Assembly: GCF_030348945.1 (NCBI RefSeq)
Contig: NZ_JAUCEN010000002.1
Location: forward strand, 2,728,001 to 2,792,000
Direction: 5' to 3'
From: Peribacillus sp. ACCC06369
GTDB lineage: Bacteria; Bacillota; Bacilli; Bacillales; DSM-1321
Length of the DNA stretch: 64,000 nt
This document shows, one piece after another, positions 57,263 through 64,000 of the stretch. How positions within the stretch are numbered: position 1 is the first letter of the stretch; each line of letters starts with the position of its first letter. The position numbers were made by a program, and so were the translations under genes. The notes under the pieces were generated by a model. That model searched no databases and was not told the origin of the DNA. It saw nothing but the letters and a program-made list of their open reading frames with translations.

Positions 57263-57292
57263 CCCAAATCCTTGTTATATCAAGGATTTGAG
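57263..57292 (-). terminator. Terminator after the tRNA-like fragment
   Basis: Minus strand CTCAAATCCTTG with CAAGGATTTGGG and six T. Confidence 0.8.
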
Positions 57293-57307
57293 CCTTTGTT
57301 AGTTGAT

Positions 57308-57352
57308 GACCTGTGAGGGATTCGAACCCACGACACCTTCCCTGTCAAGGTT
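57308..57352 (-). other. tRNA 3'-half-like fragment, candidate attachment site
   Basis: On the minus strand ACC-TTGACAG-GG, a short variable part, GTGGGTTCGAATCCC and the acceptor-like ACAGGTC resemble the anticodon loop, T arm and 3' end of a tRNA (a GAC anticodon, Val-like). The 5' half (D arm, acceptor 5' strand) is not there. Such 3' ends are left as att sites by integrating elements; this is a candidate only. Confidence 0.5.
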
Positions 57353-57740
57353 AATTTAATATTGCCGTATTTCTCCTAGTACTATACACCTTGTACTATA
57401 AGGCTTCTGTAGCACAAAGTACTATTCTATAATATTATGGACGATATATTCCCCTTCCGACCAATGTCCTGTTTTGTTCTGCTAAAAAGCAGTGTCACCA
57501 GAAGGACCACAGAATAGGACAAGGTAGGTATTGGACAAATAAGAGAATGTAGAACCTTTTACAAAGGGAAAAACACAATAGCCCAATTTTGAAATTCCAA
57601 ACCATTAAACCCTGACTCGATTTTCTTTAGCGATTATTTGCGTACAATAGTAGAAAATCAAAGGTTCTGGTGCATTTCAACAGAATATCGCTCCATCAAA
57701 AAAAAGGACCTAATCTATTAGGTCCTTTCAGTTTGTAGAC

Positions 57741-57778
57741 AAAAGGGGTTCGGAATTAAAAAATTCCGAACCCCTTTT
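57741..57778 (-). terminator. IS1182 transposase terminator
   Basis: AAAAGGGGTTCGGAATT pairs with AATTCCGAACCCCTTTT; strong, on both strands. Confidence 0.85.
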
Positions 57779-57839
57779 TGAGATTCCCTTTGAATTTTTG
57801 CCTGAAGTTAGGAGATTGGGGCTCTACGAGCCCACTATG

Positions 57840-59207
57840 TTAGGCCATTTTTGGACCTCGCCATGTCCAATTGGCCATCTTCTTTAAATTAATGGCAGCG
57901 AAAGTAAGCATCGCCTGCATCGACAATTTTTTAAGTCCCCTTAAAGTTGTCCAACGCATACCATGCTTTTCTTTTGCATCTGCGAATACACGCTCAATCG
58001 TTTCTTTACGTTTCGCATATATAGTTTTTACATCTTGATGATGACGCAGATGATCTGCTTCTTCCACATGTGTTTGCCAAATATGCCGTGTCACCACTTT
58101 TTGATGGTCTTTGCTTTCTGTACACTGAGATAAAAATGAGCATGTCGCACAAGTGTGTTTGGGTGATTTATACTCGCGATAGCCCTCTTTATTGGTTGTT
58201 GAGTACTTTAATAGCTCTCCCGAAGGACAAAGGTAACAATCAAAATGTTCATCGTATACATAGTCCTGTTTGCGGAAAAATCCTTCTTTGGTGCGAGGAC
58301 GTGTATAAGGTAAAGCCGGTATGATTTCTTTGTTAAATAGGTAGCTTGTAATCGCTGGTGTTTTATAAGCTGCATCTGCGGCAACGGCTTCCGGTTTTCC
58401 AACTTTCTCAATCACTTGTTCAACTAGTGGCTCTAAGATCTGACTGTCATGTATATTTCCAGGTGTTACAATCGTTCCCAATACAAAACCGTTGCGGTCT
58501 GCGGCCGCATGGAATGAATAGGCAAACTGTTTTGTTCGTTCATCTTTCACATAGTAGCCACTCTCAGAATCCGTTGTACTTTCTTTAATCTCTTTGGTCT
58601 CTTCTTTATCAAATTTATCTGATGGAAAAGGCTTCTTTCCATGTTTTTCACGATCTTGATTGATTTCTTCTTGAAGACGCCCTTGATACGCTCGTGTTTC
58701 TTTACGAACGATTTTCTTTTCAAATTTCCTTTTATTCGCACTGGCTTTCACATGTGTGGAATCCACGAAAACGTGTTCAGCACTTATTAACTTTTTATTA
58801 GCAGCTGTCATTAAAATGCGATAGAAAATCTGTTCAAACAGGTCTGTATCTTTAAAGCGTCGCTCATAATTTTTCCCGAACGTAGAGAAATGAGGTACTT
58901 TATCATGGAAACCATAGCCTAAGAACCAACGGTAAGCCATATTGGTTTCAACTTCTTCAATCGTTTTACGCATGGAACGAATACCGAAGGTATATTGAAT
59001 GAATGTCAGTTTAACTAAAATAACTGGATCAATACTTGGGCGTCCTACCTCTGAATACATCTCTTTCACCAAGTCATAAATGAAAGTGAAGTCAATGGCA
59101 GCCTCCATTTTACGAACCAAATGGTTCAGTGGCACCAGTTGATCTAACGTAATCATTTCAAGTTGATCTCGCTGAATAGAATCATGTTTAGAAAGCATCC
59201 TCATCAC
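57840..59207 (-). CDS. IS1182-family transposase
   Basis: 455-residue DDE (DUF772/IS1182) transposase. Seen: the N-terminal domain LVPLNHLVRKMEAAIDFTFIY, YTFGIRSMRKTIEEVE and RWFLGYGFHDKVPHFSTF, the first catalytic Asp in HVFVDSTHVKAS, the second in AVAADAAYKTPA, a zinc-binding-like CATCSFLSQC, and the C-terminal Glu in RKETIERVFADAKEKHG. ATG at 59207 or 59204, with GAGGTGATGAGG upstream. The frame is intact and all catalytic positions are present. Confidence 0.95.
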   Translation of the reverse strand: MMRMLSKHDSIQRDQLEMITLDQLVPLNHLVRKMEAAIDFTFIYDLVKEMYSEVGRPSIDPVILVKLTFIQYTFGIRSMRKTIEEVETNMAYRWFLGYGFHDKVPHFSTFGKNYERRFKDTDLFEQIFYRILMTAANKKLISAEHVFVDSTHVKASANKRKFEKKIVRKETRAYQGRLQEEINQDREKHGKKPFPSDKFDKEETKEIKESTTDSESGYYVKDERTKQFAYSFHAAADRNGFVLGTIVTPGNIHDSQILEPLVEQVIEKVGKPEAVAADAAYKTPAITSYLFNKEIIPALPYTRPRTKEGFFRKQDYVYDEHFDCYLCPSGELLKYSTTNKEGYREYKSPKHTCATCSFLSQCTESKDHQKVVTRHIWQTHVEEADHLRHHQDVKTIYAKRKETIERVFADAKEKHGMRWTTLRGLKKLSMQAMLTFAAINLKKMANWTWRGPKMA

Positions 59208-59472
59208 CTCAAGTTTTAATACTTCTATTTTAAAACAAAAATGACTCCAGGCAAAAGTGTTTATCTAAAAGGTAAGACAAAGTTGATTGGAACGGAAGGT
59301 ACGAGACTCCTGCGGGAAAAGCGCGTCTAGGGGAGACCCCGCAGGCGAAAGCCGAGGAGGCTCCCCGACCGCCCGCGGAAAGCGAGTGCCTGGAGTGGAA
59401 AATCAACGGCCAAATTGTACAACTCATAAAAAATAGACAAACTCGATTTTCATCGAGTTTGTCTACAGTCTG

Positions 59473-59498
59473 AAAGGACCTAATCTATTAGGTCCTTT
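59473..59498 (-). terminator. doxX terminator, one of two copies made by the IS1182 insertion
   Basis: AAAGGACCTAAT with ATTAGGTCCTTT around a two-base centre; an identical copy lies at 57703-57728, where the long T run on the minus strand remains. Confidence 0.8.
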
Positions 59499-59565
59499 TT
59501 GACTTTAGTCTATTCGTTCTATTCGGTGAGCTACAAACTTGAAGCCGTGATAATTTTTATCCCTA

Positions 59566-59994
59566 TTAACTTGCTATTGTTTCTGATTCTTGTCCTCTTT
59601 TAAGATTTGGTAACTTAGAGTCTATAGATAGGAATCGACTTCCATTTAATACTAGGTGAAGTGCAATTATCATAAGAATGAGATCTAATTCGAAACCTGT
59701 ACCTTCTCCATTCCCCATAAAACCTGATGGAAATTTCACATAAACAATTGCACCAGCCATAATGATTATAAGGAGGGCAGAAATTATTCTTGTTCCAAGA
59801 CCTAAAATTAAAGCAATTCCTCCAACCAATTCAATTGTACCAACTACATAGGCCATAAACCCGGGAATGCCTATACTTTGAAACCATCCTGAAGTGTTTT
59901 CCAATCCACCTTGGAATTTTGACAGACCATGCAACAAAAATGTAACTCCCAATATTACTCTTAATAAAAAGGTACCGATTTCCTGTTTATTCAT
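59566..59994 (-). CDS. DoxX-family membrane protein, likely BlaI-controlled
   Basis: 142 residues, four helices, DoxX fold: FLLRVILGVTFLLHGLSKFQGG, GTIELVGGIALILGLGTR and a short polar tail. ATG at 59994 with AAGGAG upstream. An ACACTACA-AAG-TGTAGTGT operator (60020-60038) lies just ahead of it, like the one ahead of the BlaI-type gene, so the two are probably one regulon. DoxX proteins are linked to redox/sulfur stress and membrane quinone chemistry; the substrate is unknown. Confidence 0.88.
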   Translation of the reverse strand: MNKQEIGTFLLRVILGVTFLLHGLSKFQGGLENTSGWFQSIGIPGFMAYVVGTIELVGGIALILGLGTRIISALLIIIMAGAIVYVKFPSGFMGNGEGTGFELDLILMIIALHLVLNGSRFLSIDSKLPNLKRGQESETIAS

Positions 59995-60019
59995 GACACA
60001 ACTCCTTTTATTTTATTTC

Positions 60020-60038
60020 ACACTACAAAGTGTAGTGT
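60020..60038. promoter_or_regulatory. BlaI-type operator before doxX
   Basis: Perfect dyad ACACTACA-AAG-TGTAGTGT. It contains the TACA/TGTA core of BlaI/MecI sites. Confidence 0.75.
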
Positions 60039-60067
60039 AATGGTGTAAAAAAATCAAGTGAAAGTCA

Positions 60068-60919
60068 TCAGACAATCACTATAGTCATTCCCAATAGTAT
60101 AATCAAAACATATATAGAAACAAAAATCGTGGTAATATCAGCCCTCAAAGGAATTGTTTTATGGGGATCGACTAATTGCTGAAGTCTATAGTTAACCGAT
60201 TCATTCGAGAAGTGGACAAGGACAGGAGAGGATTTATCAGAGCAACAATGTTTAATTAACTTCAACAAAGCAGCACTTATGCCTAATTCAGTCCCCATTT
60301 TATTAATCGCATATTCATCGGCTAATAATTCACTTATTATTTTGTAATTTTTATAACACCATTTTGTCAGTGGGATAAACCATAACGCATGTGAAATCAA
60401 CTGTAAAATGAAGATTACCAGCGGATCGTATTTTTTTTGGTGAAAGGCCTCATGCTCTACTACCGCTTCTAGCTCATCAAAGTCCAATAATCGAATTAAA
60501 CCAGTACTGATAACAATGAATGGTCGCCTGAAACCAAGTGTAAACGCAAGAGGTTGATCAGCATTCACAACTAAGATATCTTTGTTGACCCGTTTGAATG
60601 TTTCATTTATAGACCTTGTCTTTTCAACATTTTTGTAGATAAAAAGCTTTTGTTTAAACCTTCTGGATAAGAGATATTGCTCTGCAATTTTGAATAGGGT
60701 GCTCAATATACTATAGGCTATTACAATATTGAGCAGTGTGATGACCACAAAGTAGTATACTGAACCTTCCTTGAATAGACTAAAGCAAAATTTAAAAAAG
60801 TTGGCTTTAATATTTACTCCAAAAAAGATGTGTGCCAAAAAAGCTCCCATTTGGCTCCATACTAAACAGGCAATTAGTAGACTCAGGCTTATCACAAAAT
60901 AAGACTTTTTCCTCCACAT
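60068..60919 (-). CDS. M56 (BlaR1/MecR1-type) membrane metalloprotease without sensor domain
   Basis: 283 residues: four helices, a cytosolic zinc protease loop with HEAFH in EAVVEHEAFHQKKYDP and the downstream Glu in ISELLADEYA, and a final helix (about residues 262-282). The C-terminal penicillin-sensor domain of BlaR1 is absent; the protein stops after the last helix. It starts in the TAATG overlap with the BlaI gene. It probably cleaves the repressor on a membrane signal other than a beta-lactam. Confidence 0.9.
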   Translation of the reverse strand: MWRKKSYFVISLSLLIACLVWSQMGAFLAHIFFGVNIKANFFKFCFSLFKEGSVYYFVVITLLNIVIAYSILSTLFKIAEQYLLSRRFKQKLFIYKNVEKTRSINETFKRVNKDILVVNADQPLAFTLGFRRPFIVISTGLIRLLDFDELEAVVEHEAFHQKKYDPLVIFILQLISHALWFIPLTKWCYKNYKIISELLADEYAINKMGTELGISAALLKLIKHCCSDKSSPVLVHFSNESVNYRLQQLVDPHKTIPLRADITTIFVSIYVLIILLGMTIVIV

Positions 60920-61335
60920 TATAATTTATCCTTTTTTAATGATTGAATTTTTTGTTCCAATTTTTCAATTAAACCTTGGTCAGCATCTTTCATGGCATCT
61001 AACATATGGCTAATTACAGCCCCTCCAAATTCATCCAGCAAATTCTCAGTAAGTTTCTTTGACTGCTCTTCTAAAAACTCCGCTTTAGACTGAACGGGGC
61101 GAAATAATGAAAGCCTTCCTTCAGACCGCTTTTCAAGAATGCCTTTTTCAACCAGTCGATTCATGACCGTCATTACCGTATTAAAGTTGATAGGTTTATC
61201 AAGCTCCAAGAACTGTTGAACCGCTTTAATACTCTGTTCATTTTCATTCCATAAATATTCCATGATATTAGCTTCCAAAGGGCCAAAGAAACGATTCAGT
61301 CCAACTTCATCATATTTAAAATTTTTAATATTCAT
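60919..61335 (-). CDS. BlaI/MecI/CopY-family repressor
   Basis: 138 residues: winged helix (MEYLWNENEQSIKAVQQFLE, then NTVMTVMNRLVEKGILEKRS) and a C-terminal dimer helix set that holds the proteolysis site in relatives. Its promoter holds the dyad CCACTAC-N5-GTAGTGG. Operon with the M56 protease, one-base overlap. It probably represses itself and doxX. Confidence 0.93.
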   Translation of the reverse strand: MNIKNFKYDEVGLNRFFGPLEANIMEYLWNENEQSIKAVQQFLELDKPINFNTVMTVMNRLVEKGILEKRSEGRLSLFRPVQSKAEFLEEQSKKLTENLLDEFGGAVISHMLDAMKDADQGLIEKLEQKIQSLKKDKL

Positions 61336-61346
61336 TTTTCACCCTC

Positions 61347-61365
61347 CCACTACGAATTGTAGTGG
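61347..61365. promoter_or_regulatory. BlaI-type operator before its own gene
   Basis: CCACTAC-GAATT-GTAGTGG, 12 bases before the BlaI start. Compare the doxX operator. Confidence 0.75.
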
Positions 61366-61591
61366 AAATCCTTGTTAGAATCAAGTTTCAATCGGAAGAT
61401 TAGATCAAGTATATCCAAAATTCCTACTGGGCCGGTACAACAGAAATTGTACCCCTTCGTAAGACTTTACCTGCCAACCTTTAACATTAGCTTCAATTGC
61501 TTTTCCAGCATCAATAGTTTCATTAAAACAGATCCCCTTTCTTCTTAAACGGGCATGAATTCTCAAAAAAAAATTTGTTTTTATATTAAAA
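61366..61591. other. Promoter region of the BlaI/M56 operon
   Basis: No gene recognised. Ends at the terminator of the oxidoreductase. Confidence 0.35.
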
Positions 61592-61616
61592 AAACGAGCC
61601 TTTTGGAGGCTCGTTT
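61592..61616 (-). terminator. Terminator of the TIP30-like gene
   Basis: AAACGAGCC with GGCTCGTTT and seven T on the minus strand. Confidence 0.88.
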
Positions 61617-61629
61617 CACTAATTAATAA

Positions 61630-62298
61630 TTACCTCTTTGTTGCAAGTTTCTCTATTTCATCTGAATTATAAAAATAATATCCTCGTGCCGTCGTTTGGG
61701 CCGCTGCATACATTGCAGCAGCTACTTTGTTTGCTTCTATGGCACAATATGGACGTAATGGGCCCACAAAGAGAAATTTAGCAAAGGAACTTAGCATACC
61801 AGAGATCTTTTCACCTGCCCTAAATTCCTTTCGTTCACCAATAAGTAAGGATGGACGAAATATATGGACAGAATTCAATTCTAGGTGTTGTAGTGTTCCT
61901 TCCACATCGCCCTTAACACGACTGTAGAAAAACTTTGATTTGGAATCGGCTCCCATGGCTGTTATGACGAGTAATTTTTCAACATCGGACGCTTTCGCCA
62001 TTTTAGCTGCCTCTATTACATAATCATAATCGACTTTACGAAAAGCTTCCTTCGATTTAGCATTCTTGATCGTTGTACCTAAACAAATGAAAACATCGGT
62101 GACGTTGAACAAATCGGCATACTTGGATAAATTTTCAAAATCCACAACGTGTCCTGTGCACTTGGGTTCCGTGAATTTCATTTCCCTTCTTGTCAGTAAG
62201 TGGATTTCCTTATAAATTTTGCTCTTGCTTATCTCTTTAACCAACTGGGTACCAACCACACCTGTAGCCCCTAAAATCAATGCCGTCTTAGTAGTCAT
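61630..62298 (-). CDS. NAD(P)-binding TIP30/HTATIP2-like oxidoreductase
   Basis: 222-residue atypical short-chain dehydrogenase: nucleotide motif LILGATGVVGTQLV, FICLGTTIKNAKSKEAFRK, VDYDYVIEAA and VKGDVEGTLQHLEL with HIFRPSLLIGER. ATG at 62298. It resembles YwnB/TIP30-type proteins; the usual Tyr-Lys pair may be YSRVK (Tyr in FFYSRVKGD). Single gene with its own terminator; substrate unknown. Confidence 0.85.
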   Translation of the reverse strand: MTTKTALILGATGVVGTQLVKEISKSKIYKEIHLLTRREMKFTEPKCTGHVVDFENLSKYADLFNVTDVFICLGTTIKNAKSKEAFRKVDYDYVIEAAKMAKASDVEKLLVITAMGADSKSKFFYSRVKGDVEGTLQHLELNSVHIFRPSLLIGERKEFRAGEKISGMLSSFAKFLFVGPLRPYCAIEANKVAAAMYAAAQTTARGYYFYNSDEIEKLATKR

Positions 62299-62362
62299 GA
62301 TTTCCTTCTTTCCTTCATTAGTTACTGAATATCATCCAGACCCATTTTTTAACCTAAATAAA

Positions 62363-62932
62363 CTAAGTTAAATGATTAACTTGATTGAAATCATCTATTA
62401 TCCAGGAATCGACATCAAATCTAATCGTACTCAAACATGCATTGAACAAGCGCATTTCGTTGGAAACGATAGACTCGTTTGACATCAACCGTAAAATGAA
62501 ATGAATGACAGCGCCATGTGCAACAAGTATAACTTTCTTCTCGGGATACTCCTTTTGAATTTCCTGGAGCCCATTCATCAGCCTGTATTGTAAAGAATCC
62601 TGATTTTCCTGACCCGGATATACTTTATCCTTGAATGCAGCTTCCCTTTCAGCCGCTGTCATTCCTTCAGCGACACCAAAATTCTTTTCAATGAATTCCA
62701 TTTTTTCGATAACCGGGACTTCAATATTACGGGAAATGATATCAGCCGTTTCCCTTGCCCTTTTTAGAGGGCTTGAAATAATTACATCCCAATCCTCTTT
62801 TGACAAAAATTCACCACATTGCCGTGCCTGTAACTTTCCTAGTTCATTTAAAGGGATATCAGTCTGCCCCTGAAGTTTTCCTATTGCATTCCAATCTGTT
62901 TGACCATGCCGCACTAAACATATAGTAGTAAT
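62363..62932 (-). CDS. phoE: Histidine phosphatase (PhoE/YhfR-like)
   Basis: About 190 residues. Seen: the phosphohistidine motif LVRHGQTDWN, NELGKLQARQ, SSPLKRARETADII (Arg), EKNFGVAEGM (Glu) and VAHGAVIHFIL (second His). It resembles B. subtilis PhoE, which starts MTAVCLVRHG. Here the matching ITTICLVRHG begins with an ATT at 62932, ten bases after GAGGGG; a TTG at 62941 is only two bases from it. Hence the true start may be ATT. Broad phosphatase on small phosphoesters. Confidence 0.85.
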   Translation of the reverse strand: MTTICLVRHGQTDWNAIGKLQGQTDIPLNELGKLQARQCGEFLSKEDWDVIISSPLKRARETADIISRNIEVPVIEKMEFIEKNFGVAEGMTAAEREAAFKDKVYPGQENQDSLQYRLMNGLQEIQKEYPEKKVILVAHGAVIHFILRLMSNESIVSNEMRLFNACLSTIRFDVDSWIIDDFNQVNHLT

Positions 62933-62959
62933 TGTCCTCAAACCCCTCTATGTAGATTG

Positions 62960-63304
62960 TTATTTTATCACTTCTTCTATGATGGAGTGTCCTTCACTCT
63001 GCTCGAGATCAGACCATTTCCACTTTTCATGCAAGCGTATCCTTCCATCAGGGAGTATTTTAGGGGTGGAAAGACAGCTACCTCCTCTAATTTCACCTTT
63101 TTCATTGACATGATTATACCTGAATTCCAGAGATCCATCCATATTGACAAGCCCAATTAAAGTACCCTTAACAATCTCTCCGCCCTGATAACTTGCTGAA
63201 AGAATTGAACCTTCTTGTGAATAGTGGAAGGATGTACTTCCTGATACTTCTCCATTTTCAGAATTGACTTTAGCTCTGAATATCCGTCCATCATAATTAA
63301 TCAT
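62960..63304 (-). CDS. Conserved small hypothetical protein (MORN-like strands)
   Basis: 114 residues from the ATG at 63304, eight bases after GGGGG; upstream starts at 63310 and 63346 are less well placed. All-beta look with repeated turns: [51 protein letters not shown] and [14 protein letters not shown]. Similar Bacillus proteins are sometimes labelled N-acetylglutamate synthase without ground. Ends with a gap of 27 bases to phoE; could be co-transcribed. Confidence 0.75.
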   Translation of the reverse strand: MINYDGRIFRAKVNSENGEVSGSTSFHYSQEGSILSASYQGGEIVKGTLIGLVNMDGSLEFRYNHVNEKGEIRGGSCLSTPKILPDGRIRLHEKWKWSDLEQSEGHSIIEEVIK

Positions 63305-63546
63305 GATCATTCCCCCATATTGAATTAATAAGGATAATGATACCAAATTAATGAAAAAAAAGAATATTTAAAATCTTATAAAAACATAATTCGTCCTCAA
63401 TGTAAATGCCACAAAAAATACATAATATTTCCCATTGAATTCTTCTATTATTTTGTGGTTAGATTATGGAAGATGTTACATATGGTATGAACAATCCCAG
63501 AGGTGAAACATCTAAATTAATTTGAAGATATTGGTGAGGTGCTCAT

Positions 63547-64000
63547 TTGAAAGAAATACTTCTGATTCTACTATTACAACTTATTTATGTTCCGATTTAC
63601 ACGCTGCGAACCATTTTCTTAGTAAAAAATATTACCATACTTGCCTCGATTCTGGGTATCGCAGAAATGTTAGTATACGTTTTTGGTTTATCCCTTGTAT
63701 TTGGCGGTGACCAAAGCATACTCGCCATGGTTGTATATGCAGTCGGTTTTGGAATCGGAATAATTTTTGGTACGAAAATTGAGCAAAAACTCGCCATCGG
63801 TTTTATAAATGTAACCGTTAATACCCAAACCAAAAATGAATCCTTAGTTGATACATTGAGGAATAATGGATTTGGTGTCACTCTTTATACGGGCGAAGGC
63901 AGGGATAGCAACCGTTATCGAATGGAAATATTGACAAAACGCAACCGGGAACAAGAATTGATAGCAACCGTTGAAAAGTTTGAGCCTAAGGCTTTCATCA
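63547..64000 (+). CDS. UPF0316 (YebE-like, DUF2179) membrane protein, 3' end outside window
   Basis: 151 codons visible. Three hydrophobic helices in the first 80 residues (LLILLLQLIYVPIY, TILASILGIAEMLVYVFG, LAMVVYAVGFGIGIIFG), then the start of the soluble DUF2179 domain (VTVNTQTKNESLVDTLRNN, GFGVTLYTGEG). B. subtilis YebE is about 184 residues, so some 30 are missing. TTG at 63547 with GAGGTG upstream. Some DUF2179 domains bind nucleotides; role unknown. Confidence 0.85.
   Translation, partial: MKEILLILLLQLIYVPIYTLRTIFLVKNITILASILGIAEMLVYVFGLSLVFGGDQSILAMVVYAVGFGIGIIFGTKIEQKLAIGFINVTVNTQTKNESLVDTLRNNGFGVTLYTGEGRDSNRYRMEILTKRNREQELIATVEKFEPKAFI

Larger units (their letters stand above)
57099..57702. 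other. Gene-free stretch with tRNA-like fragment
   Basis: Contains the terminator and tRNA-like piece listed separately and an inverted TGTCCT/AGGACA pair around 57466-57520. No gene recognised. Confidence 0.4.
57729..59472 (-). mobile_element. IS1182-family element, full length (copy C)
   Basis: 1744 bp. Ends CAGTTTGTAGACAAA (57729) and, on the minus strand from 59472, CAGACTGTAGACAAA. It holds an intact transposase, its terminator hairpin (57741-57778), a GC-rich core (about 59296-59402) and a terminal hairpin (about 59431-59463). It is flanked by identical 26-base direct repeats (57703-57728 and 59473-59498) that are each a full terminator hairpin, evidently the target. This is the most recent of the three copies in the window. 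Confidence 0.9.

Noticed and set aside
57308..57352. A functional tRNA gene
   Set aside because: The D arm and the 5' acceptor strand are missing, and the stem pairing is incomplete.
59230..59427. Minus-strand frame over the GC-rich core
   Set aside because: The core recurs in elements without this frame; the apparent peptide is a by-product of its composition.
63522..63881. Overlapping frames on both strands at the right edge
   Set aside because: They are shadows of the UPF0316-type gene, which has clear family motifs and a good ribosome binding site.

Overview
The window looks like a chromosomal segment of a spore-forming, low-GC Gram-positive bacterium of the Bacillaceae. The evidence is a gerK-type germinant receptor operon, ClpE under a tandem CtsR operator, an IseA homologue with a WalR box, UvsE, AmyX, YerD, strong AGGAGG ribosome binding sites with frequent TTG/GTG starts, and many intrinsic terminators. 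A Peribacillus/Bacillus relative is my inference; no rRNA or complete tRNA is present to fix it.

Layout. 1-1.2 kb: a MurE-type ligase cut by the left edge. 1.4-2.9 kb: an intact IS3-family (IS150-like) element sitting exactly in the loop of an intrinsic terminator. 3-4.3 kb: an MFS exporter whose Shine-Dalgarno is locked in a hairpin. 4.5-6.3 kb: promoter, yybP-ykoY-type manganese riboswitch, terminator/antiterminator, then a short Spo0M-like gene and an MscS-type channel. 6.6-8.8 kb: iseA and a PadR/HAAS membrane pair. 8.9-10.2 kb: a decayed glycerate kinase plus gluconate-permease remnant. 10.6-15.5 kb: YerD, an MBL hydrolase, an unknown protein and a YurR-like oxidase. 15.5-17.4 kb: a dead IS1595-family element that encloses a DinB-like gene. 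17.4-21.2 kb: a glutarate-catabolism cluster (GntR regulator, LhgO, DUF3870, CsiD) with repeated operators. 21.3-25.7 kb: GyrI-like, DinB, orphan tyrosine recombinase, UvsE and a PCYCGC lipoprotein. 25.6-29.5 kb: gerKA-KC-KB. 29.8-33.4 kb: formate dehydrogenase plus DUF1641. 33.6-38.1 kb: pullulanase (apparent ATT start) and ClpE. 38.4-50.3 kb: NlpC/P60, YdjM-like, LysR/YeiH, SpeD, an Opu-type osmoprotectant ABC operon and an acyl-CoA dehydrogenase. 50.3-57.7 kb: gene-poor, island-like DNA with a prolyl 4-hydroxylase, a tandem-HTH/coiled-coil/J-domain protein, an orphan ClpP-like protease, IS remnants and a tRNA-like fragment. 57.7-59.5 kb: an intact IS1182-family element. 59.5-64 kb: a BlaI/M56 pair with matching operators at itself and at a DoxX gene, a TIP30-like oxidoreductase, PhoE-like phosphatase, and a UPF0316 gene cut by the right edge.

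Common thread. Every mobile insertion that can be dated by its flanks lies in or against an intrinsic terminator. Three copies of one IS1182-type element (full length, deleted, and a 296-bp MITE-like form) are each flanked by a direct duplication of a terminator hairpin, and all three carry the same GC-rich core. This explains the dispersed GC-rich repeat in the window. The other most notable observation is the manganese-type riboswitch in front of an MscS channel operon rather than a known Mn exporter.
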